Shown: one piece after another, positions 5,106 through 8,503 of the stretch
Position numbering within the stretch: position 1 is the stretch's first letter
Layout: each line of letters opens with the position of its first letter
Source of the DNA: Patescibacteria group bacterium UBA5738
Lineage (GTDB): Bacteria > Patescibacteriota > Minisyncoccia > Minisyncoccales > UBA5738
DNA: 8,503 nucleotides
Assembly (NCBI GenBank): GCA_002419295.1
Contig: DIFW01000025.1
Coordinates: 1 to 8,503 of the forward strand
Direction of reading: 5' to 3'
Program-made: the position numbers and the translations under genes
Notes under the pieces: model-generated
Database searches by the model: none
What the model was told of the DNA's origin: nothing
What the model saw: the letters and a program-made list of their open reading frames with translations, nothing else

Positions 5106-5642
5106 ATGGCAAAAACATTGAAAAAAGAGAATAAAGCGCGCGCCAAACCGGAAGAGGTTTTTGACGCGAATAAAATTGGCAAACTTTTGCAAAATCTGGG
5201 GAGCGATGTGAAGCAGATCAACGGACGGATTGACGGGCTGGATAAAAATGTAAAACAGATCAACGGCACGATTGGTCGCCTCATTGACGGCCAATTGAAT
5301 TTGGATAAAAAAATAGACGCTTTGGACGAAAAATTAAGCGAAAAAATTGATGATTTGGATGACCGCGTGTTTTCGGTGGAGAAAAGAATGGATACAATGG
5401 AAGGAAAAATGAATTTGCTGGGAGGCAGGATGGATTCAATGGAAATAGAGATGAAAAGCAGTTTCAAGACAGTGGTGAGCTATTTGGATTCCATTGAAAA
5501 TGAAATTGCCGAAATCAAAGTTGCCTTGGATAAAAAAGCTGACAAAAACGATTTGGACGCGTTGGAACAAAGAGTTTTGCGCCTTGAAGTTGAGCTTGGC
5601 GAATGCAAAAAACAAATTGCCACCGCGAAAAGTAGACCATAG
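5106..5642 (+). CDS. Coiled-coil protein of unknown function
   Basis: The protein has 178 residues, is highly charged and has no signal peptide or membrane helix, so it is probably cytoplasmic. After a lysine-rich start (MAKTLKKENKARAKPEEVF), residues about 25-115 carry heptad-like repeats of the type I/L-xx-(L/I/M)-D/E, with recurring short units such as VKQINGRIDGLDKN and VKQINGTIGRL, and RMDTMEGKMN and RMDSMEIEMK. A second helical stretch (about 118-172) includes YLDSIENEIAEIKVALDKKA and LEQRVLRLEVELGE. This suggests a long rod-like oligomer, perhaps built by small internal duplications. I do not recognise a named family. It stands alone with its own promoter between mrdA and lysS. The ATG at 5106 has no Shine-Dalgarno. 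Base composition resembles the neighbours. Confidence 0.85.
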   Translation: MAKTLKKENKARAKPEEVFDANKIGKLLQNLGSDVKQINGRIDGLDKNVKQINGTIGRLIDGQLNLDKKIDALDEKLSEKIDDLDDRVFSVEKRMDTMEGKMNLLGGRMDSMEIEMKSSFKTVVSYLDSIENEIAEIKVALDKKADKNDLDALEQRVLRLEVELGECKKQIATAKSRP

Positions 5643-5660
5643 CAACAGTATTTTGTCAAG

Positions 5661-5707
5661 GTTGGCGGGAGTGGGGAAATGGGGTATGATGGAAAAATAT
5701 AAAATCA
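5661..5707 (+). promoter_or_regulatory. Promoter of lysS, block copy 2
   Basis: -35 TTGGCG (5662-5667), a 17-base spacer, then -10 TATGAT (5685-5690, 5/6). AAAAATATAAAATCA (5693-5707) differs by one base from the matching part of copy 1. The -35 and its flank GTTGGCGGGA are identical in both. An in-frame ATG inside this -10 (5686) would lengthen LysRS but is better explained as promoter. The start is expected near 5697. Confidence 0.7.
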
Positions 5708-5737
5708 GGTTTTTTTATTTCCCGCTAATGTTTTTGC

Positions 5738-5777
5738 AAGGGTCTAACCCTCGCGATTACACGAGGGATAGACCCTT
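5738..5777 (+). promoter_or_regulatory. lysS leader hairpin covering the ribosome-binding sequence
   Basis: AGGGTCTAACCCTCG (5739-5753) pairs with CGAGGGATAGACCCT (5762-5776) with a single A-A mismatch, around an 8-base loop; A5738-T5777 extends it. The right arm contains GAGGG (5763-5767), the only good Shine-Dalgarno-like sequence seen in the window, 11 bases before the ATG. Folding would hide it. Only three T follow, so it is a poor terminator. It could instead be a dispersed palindromic repeat. Confidence 0.7.
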
Positions 5778-5778
5778 T

Positions 5779-7326
5779 ATGGCTAATATCGAGGAACTTC
5801 GGAACGAGAGGTTGAAAAAATTAAAGAATTTCGAGAGTGTCAGGATTTGGCCTTATCCAAGGCAATCCAAAAGAACCCATTCTATTGATATGGTTTTTTC
5901 TGATTGGAACGGTTTGGCGGAATCGGAAAAAGAAATCGTTATCGCCGGACGGTTGCGGTCAACGCGCGGCCACGGCGGAATGTTGTTTTGCGATGTTGCC
6001 GACGGCACGGGAAAAATCCAGGTTTTGCTCAAGAAAGACGGGCTGGGTGAAAAATCCTATCAGTTTTTCGCGGATAATTTTGATATTGGCGATTTTGTGG
6101 AAATTCGCGGCACCGTGTTTGTAACTAAGCGCGGCGAAAAAACCATTCAAACCTCCGATTACAAAATGATGGCAAAATCACTGCGGCCTTTGCCGGATAA
6201 ATGGCACGGCTTGCAGGATACCGAGGAGCGCTACCGCAAACGCTATCTGGATTTGATTTTCAATGACGAAGTTAAGCAAAAATTCGTTATTCGCACAAAA
6301 ATAATCACCGCCATTCGCGAATTTTTGGACAAACGGGGGTTTATGGAAGTGGAAACTCCGGTATTGCAATCAATCTATGGCGGCGCGGCGGCAAAACCGT
6401 TTCGCACCCGTATAAACGCGTTTGATATGGAAGTGTTTTTGCGCATTTCGCCGGAACTGTTTTTAAAACGCCTGCTCGTGGGCGGGTTTGAAAAGGTTTA
6501 TGAGATTGGCAAGTGCTTTCGCAATGAAGGCGTTGACAAACAGCACAATCCGGATTTCACGATGCTGGAATTCTATTGGGCATGGGCCGATTATAAAGAT
6601 CTGATGGCGATGGCTGAAGAAATGATTCGCGAAGTTTTGGATAAAACCGTCAAAACCGGAAAAATTAATTATCAAGGGCAGGAGATCGATTTTTCTTTGC
6701 CGTGGCCGCGGGTTGAATTCGCGGATTTGCTCAAAAAGCACGCCAAGATTGATTATTGGGATTTGAATCGCGACGCGCTGGCGAAAAAAGCCGGCAAACT
6801 GGGCGTGGAGGTTGCCAAAGGCGCGGGAAAGGCCGAAATTGCCGATGAGATCTACAAAAAATACTGCCGGCCGAAAATTATCCAACCGACATTCCTGATC
6901 CATTATCCGGCCGAATGCAAGCCGTTGGCAAAGCGCTTGCGGTCCGATTCGCCGGTTTTGGCGAATTTTCAGCTGATCGTTAATGGTTTTGAAATTATAA
7001 ACGCGTTTTCCGAGCAAAATGATCCGATAGAGCAGGCGGCACGATTGAAGGAACAGGAAGAAATGTTTAAACTTGGCTTTGAAGAAGCGCAACGCACGGA
7101 CACCGATTTTATTGAGGCGCTGGAACACGGTATGCCGCCGGCCGCCGGCTTCGGCATGGGCATTGATCGATTGGCCGCGCTGTTGACCGATTCAAACGCC
7201 TTGCGCGAAATCATTTTGTTCCCGTTGATGAAACCTCGTACCGAACCCAAATCTGTTGACTTGAACTCGCGAAAGGAATCGATAGAAATTGAAAATGTAA
7301 ATATCAAAAATCAAAATGACAATTGA
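5779..7326 (+). CDS. lysS: Lysyl-tRNA synthetase, class II
   Basis: This enzyme charges tRNA-Lys with lysine using ATP in the cytoplasm. The 515-residue product, from ATG 5779, fits the usual size of about 500. The N-terminal OB-fold anticodon-binding domain includes EIVIAGRLRSTRGHGGMLF and DVADGTGKIQVLLKK. The class II core follows: motif 1 around 185-195 (GFMEVETPVLQ), motif 2 with Arg248 (EIGKCFRNEGVDKQHNPDFT), and motif 3 ending at Arg464 (GFGMGIDRLAALLTDS, then LFPLMKPR). The family's usual lysine-site region reads FEIINAFSEQNDPIEQ. About 28 low-complexity residues follow the normal end (TEPKSVDLNSRKESIEIENV and on). Their last codons run into the AT-rich repeat downstream, so the tail was probably gained by read-through into it. 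The open frame extends upstream to 5494 inside the coiled-coil gene, but the promoter and leader place the start at 5779. Confidence 0.96.
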   Translation: MANIEELRNERLKKLKNFESVRIWPYPRQSKRTHSIDMVFSDWNGLAESEKEIVIAGRLRSTRGHGGMLFCDVADGTGKIQVLLKKDGLGEKSYQFFADNFDIGDFVEIRGTVFVTKRGEKTIQTSDYKMMAKSLRPLPDKWHGLQDTEERYRKRYLDLIFNDEVKQKFVIRTKIITAIREFLDKRGFMEVETPVLQSIYGGAAAKPFRTRINAFDMEVFLRISPELFLKRLLVGGFEKVYEIGKCFRNEGVDKQHNPDFTMLEFYWAWADYKDLMAMAEEMIREVLDKTVKTGKINYQGQEIDFSLPWPRVEFADLLKKHAKIDYWDLNRDALAKKAGKLGVEVAKGAGKAEIADEIYKKYCRPKIIQPTFLIHYPAECKPLAKRLRSDSPVLANFQLIVNGFEIINAFSEQNDPIEQAARLKEQEEMFKLGFEEAQRTDTDFIEALEHGMPPAAGFGMGIDRLAALLTDSNALREIILFPLMKPRTEPKSVDLNSRKESIEIENVNIKNQNDN

Positions 7327-7392
7327 AAATGTCAAAATGTCGATGTATTTTTTATTTTAAATTTTACATTGTCATTTTCCATTTTGATTTTT
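7306..7392. repeat. AT-rich inverted oligomer repeat between lysS and serS
   Basis: AAAAATCAAAATG (7306-7318) and its exact reverse complement (7380-7392) frame a patch that also has AAAATGACAAT (7313-7323) against ATTGTCATTTT (7368-7378). Words such as AAAATGTC and TAAATTTT are scattered between. The left arm lies inside the last codons of lysS. It may act as a weak end-of-transcript structure, or simply be the kind of AT-rich intergenic repeat seen in CPR genomes (from memory, not checked). Confidence 0.6.
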
Positions 7393-7410
7393 AAATTTTG
7401 ATTTAATGAA

Positions 7411-8503
7411 ATGTTGGACATTAAATTTATTCGCCAAAACAGAAAAATTGTTGAAGATGCTTGCAAAAAGAAAAATATTAAATGCGATATTGGCAAACTT
7501 TTGGAAGTGGATGAAAAGCGGACCAAAGCCAAGCAAGAATTGGAGGCCATATCCGCGGAAAAAAACAAGGCGTCAAAGGCGATTCCTCTCACAAAAGACC
7601 AAATTGACCGCGACGCGATTATCAACGCGATGAAAGCGCTGGATCAGAACACCGGCAATCTGGAAAAAAGAGCCAAGGAATTGGAGGATGAGTTCCATGA
7701 GCTGATGCTGGAGATTCCCAACATTCCTTCCGATGATTCTCCCGAAGGTAAAGACGATTCGGGAAATATAGAAGTGGAGACTTGGGGCGAGCCGCGCCAA
7801 TTTGATTTTCCGGTCAAGGATCATATTCAAATCGGCAAAGATTTGGATTTGATCGATACCGAAGCGGGCGTTAAAACCGGCGGTTTCCGCGGTTATTACC
7901 TCAAAAACGAAGCGGTGTTTTTGCACTTCGCGGTGTTTTGGCACGCGCTTAATTTGATGCGCGAAAAAGGGTTTACAATGTTCGTGCCGCCCACGATTTT
8001 GCGCGAGTTCGCGCTGGTCGGTTCCGGCCATCTTCCGGCTGGACGCGATGAAATTTATCAAATCGGCAATCCCGGCAAACTGGAAAGCGGCGAGGAAGTC
8101 AAAGAACCGCTGTATCTTACCGGCACCGCCGAACCGTCGCTTTTGGCCTATCACGCCGGAAAAATTCTAAACGAAAAAGATTTGCCAGTAAAAATGTGCG
8201 GCATTTCCCAGTGTTACCGCTCCGAAGTGGGCAGTTATGGCAAAGACGCCCGGGGTTTGTATCGCGTGCACGAGTTTATGAAAGTGGAGCAAGTGGTGAT
8301 CTGCAAAAACGATATTGAAGAATCCTCAAAATGGCTGGAAACCATGCGCGAAATTTCCCAGCAAATTTTAAAAGATTTGGAATTGCCGCACCGCGTTTTG
8401 GCGATTTGCACCGGCGATATGGGAGCGGGAAAACACAAGATGTATGACATTGAAACATGGATGCCTTCCCGCAATGCCTATGGCGAAACCCACAGCGACT
8501 CCA
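7411..8503 (+). CDS. serS: Seryl-tRNA synthetase (partial, 3' end missing)
   Basis: This class II enzyme charges tRNA-Ser (and tRNA-Sec where present). 364 residues are visible of an expected 420-430. The start MLDIKFIRQNRKIVEDACKK is typical of SerRS. Residues about 25-110 form the long antiparallel coiled-coil arm that grips the tRNA's variable arm (KRTKAKQELEAISAEKNKAS, LEKRAKELEDEFHELM), followed by IPNIPSDDSPEGKDD. The catalytic core shows motif 1 near 191 (FVPPTILRE), the serine-binding TGTAEPSL near 236-243 and motif 2 with Arg270 and Glu272 (CYRSEVGSYGKDARGLYRVH). AYGETHSDS is at the edge; motif 3 lies beyond it. ATG 7411 matches the family N-terminus. An out-of-frame ATG sits 5 bases upstream. 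No Shine-Dalgarno and no clear promoter were found. Confidence 0.96.
   Translation, partial: MLDIKFIRQNRKIVEDACKKKNIKCDIGKLLEVDEKRTKAKQELEAISAEKNKASKAIPLTKDQIDRDAIINAMKALDQNTGNLEKRAKELEDEFHELMLEIPNIPSDDSPEGKDDSGNIEVETWGEPRQFDFPVKDHIQIGKDLDLIDTEAGVKTGGFRGYYLKNEAVFLHFAVFWHALNLMREKGFTMFVPPTILREFALVGSGHLPAGRDEIYQIGNPGKLESGEEVKEPLYLTGTAEPSLLAYHAGKILNEKDLPVKMCGISQCYRSEVGSYGKDARGLYRVHEFMKVEQVVICKNDIEESSKWLETMREISQQILKDLELPHRVLAICTGDMGAGKHKMYDIETWMPSRNAYGETHSDS

Noticed and set aside
5494..5778. A longer LysRS N-terminus from 5494 or 5686
   Set aside because: It would overlap the coiled-coil gene and run through the promoter and leader hairpin. LysRS homology starts right after ATG 5779.
6463..7128. 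Minus-strand frame of 221 residues opposite lysS
   Set aside because: It is antisense to the conserved LysRS core; its composition follows from the complementary strand.
7573..8154. Minus-strand frame of 193 residues opposite serS
   Set aside because: It is antisense to clear SerRS coding sequence with intact motifs.

Overview
The window looks like a chromosomal piece of a Candidate Phyla Radiation (Patescibacteria, probably Parcubacteria-like) bacterium. This is inferred from the gene styles: a PaaX/Cas2-like small protein with a membrane segment, a very short MreD, aminoacyl-tRNA synthetases of the compact CPR type, AT-rich oligomer repeats between genes, and an almost complete lack of Shine-Dalgarno sequences. 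UGA ends the PaaX-like gene, mrdA and lysS, so the code is standard (table 11); this argues against Gracilibacteria/Absconditabacteria, which read UGA as glycine.

Layout. Bases 1-450 are the end of an rRNA operon: the 3' part of 23S rRNA, a short spacer without tRNA, 5S rRNA, and a long stem enclosing 5S whose right arm doubles as a terminator. Bases 540-1270 form a self-contained unit: a frameshifted PaaX/Cas2-like gene tightly framed by two related 36-bp palindromes in opposite orientation. A two-way terminator follows at 1295-1332. It also serves a small minus-strand gene (1341-1484) for a 47-residue, extremely acidic protein that has its own candidate promoter. An AT-rich, mostly non-coding stretch (1485-1767) holds hairpins, a consensus DnaA box beside a 12-bp palindrome, and a candidate promoter for the next operon.

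Bases 1768-5003 are a tight cell-elongation operon, mreC-mreD-mrdA (PBP2). Its genes overlap by 11 and 26 bases, and it lacks mreB and rodA. After a 7-bp tandem repeat come a coiled-coil protein of unknown role (5106-5642) and lysS (5779-7326). Each of these two genes is preceded by the same type of promoter block, as if a promoter had been duplicated. The lysS leader has a strong hairpin that covers the only good ribosome-binding sequence I saw. An AT-rich inverted-repeat patch lies between lysS and serS, and serS runs off the right edge.

How the genes work together: MreC, MreD and PBP2 act together in lateral peptidoglycan synthesis. LysRS and SerRS charge tRNAs and are ordinary translation housekeeping. 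The most unusual parts are the palindrome-framed PaaX/Cas2-like unit, the acidic micro-gene behind the shared terminator, and the paired promoters with the lysS leader hairpin.
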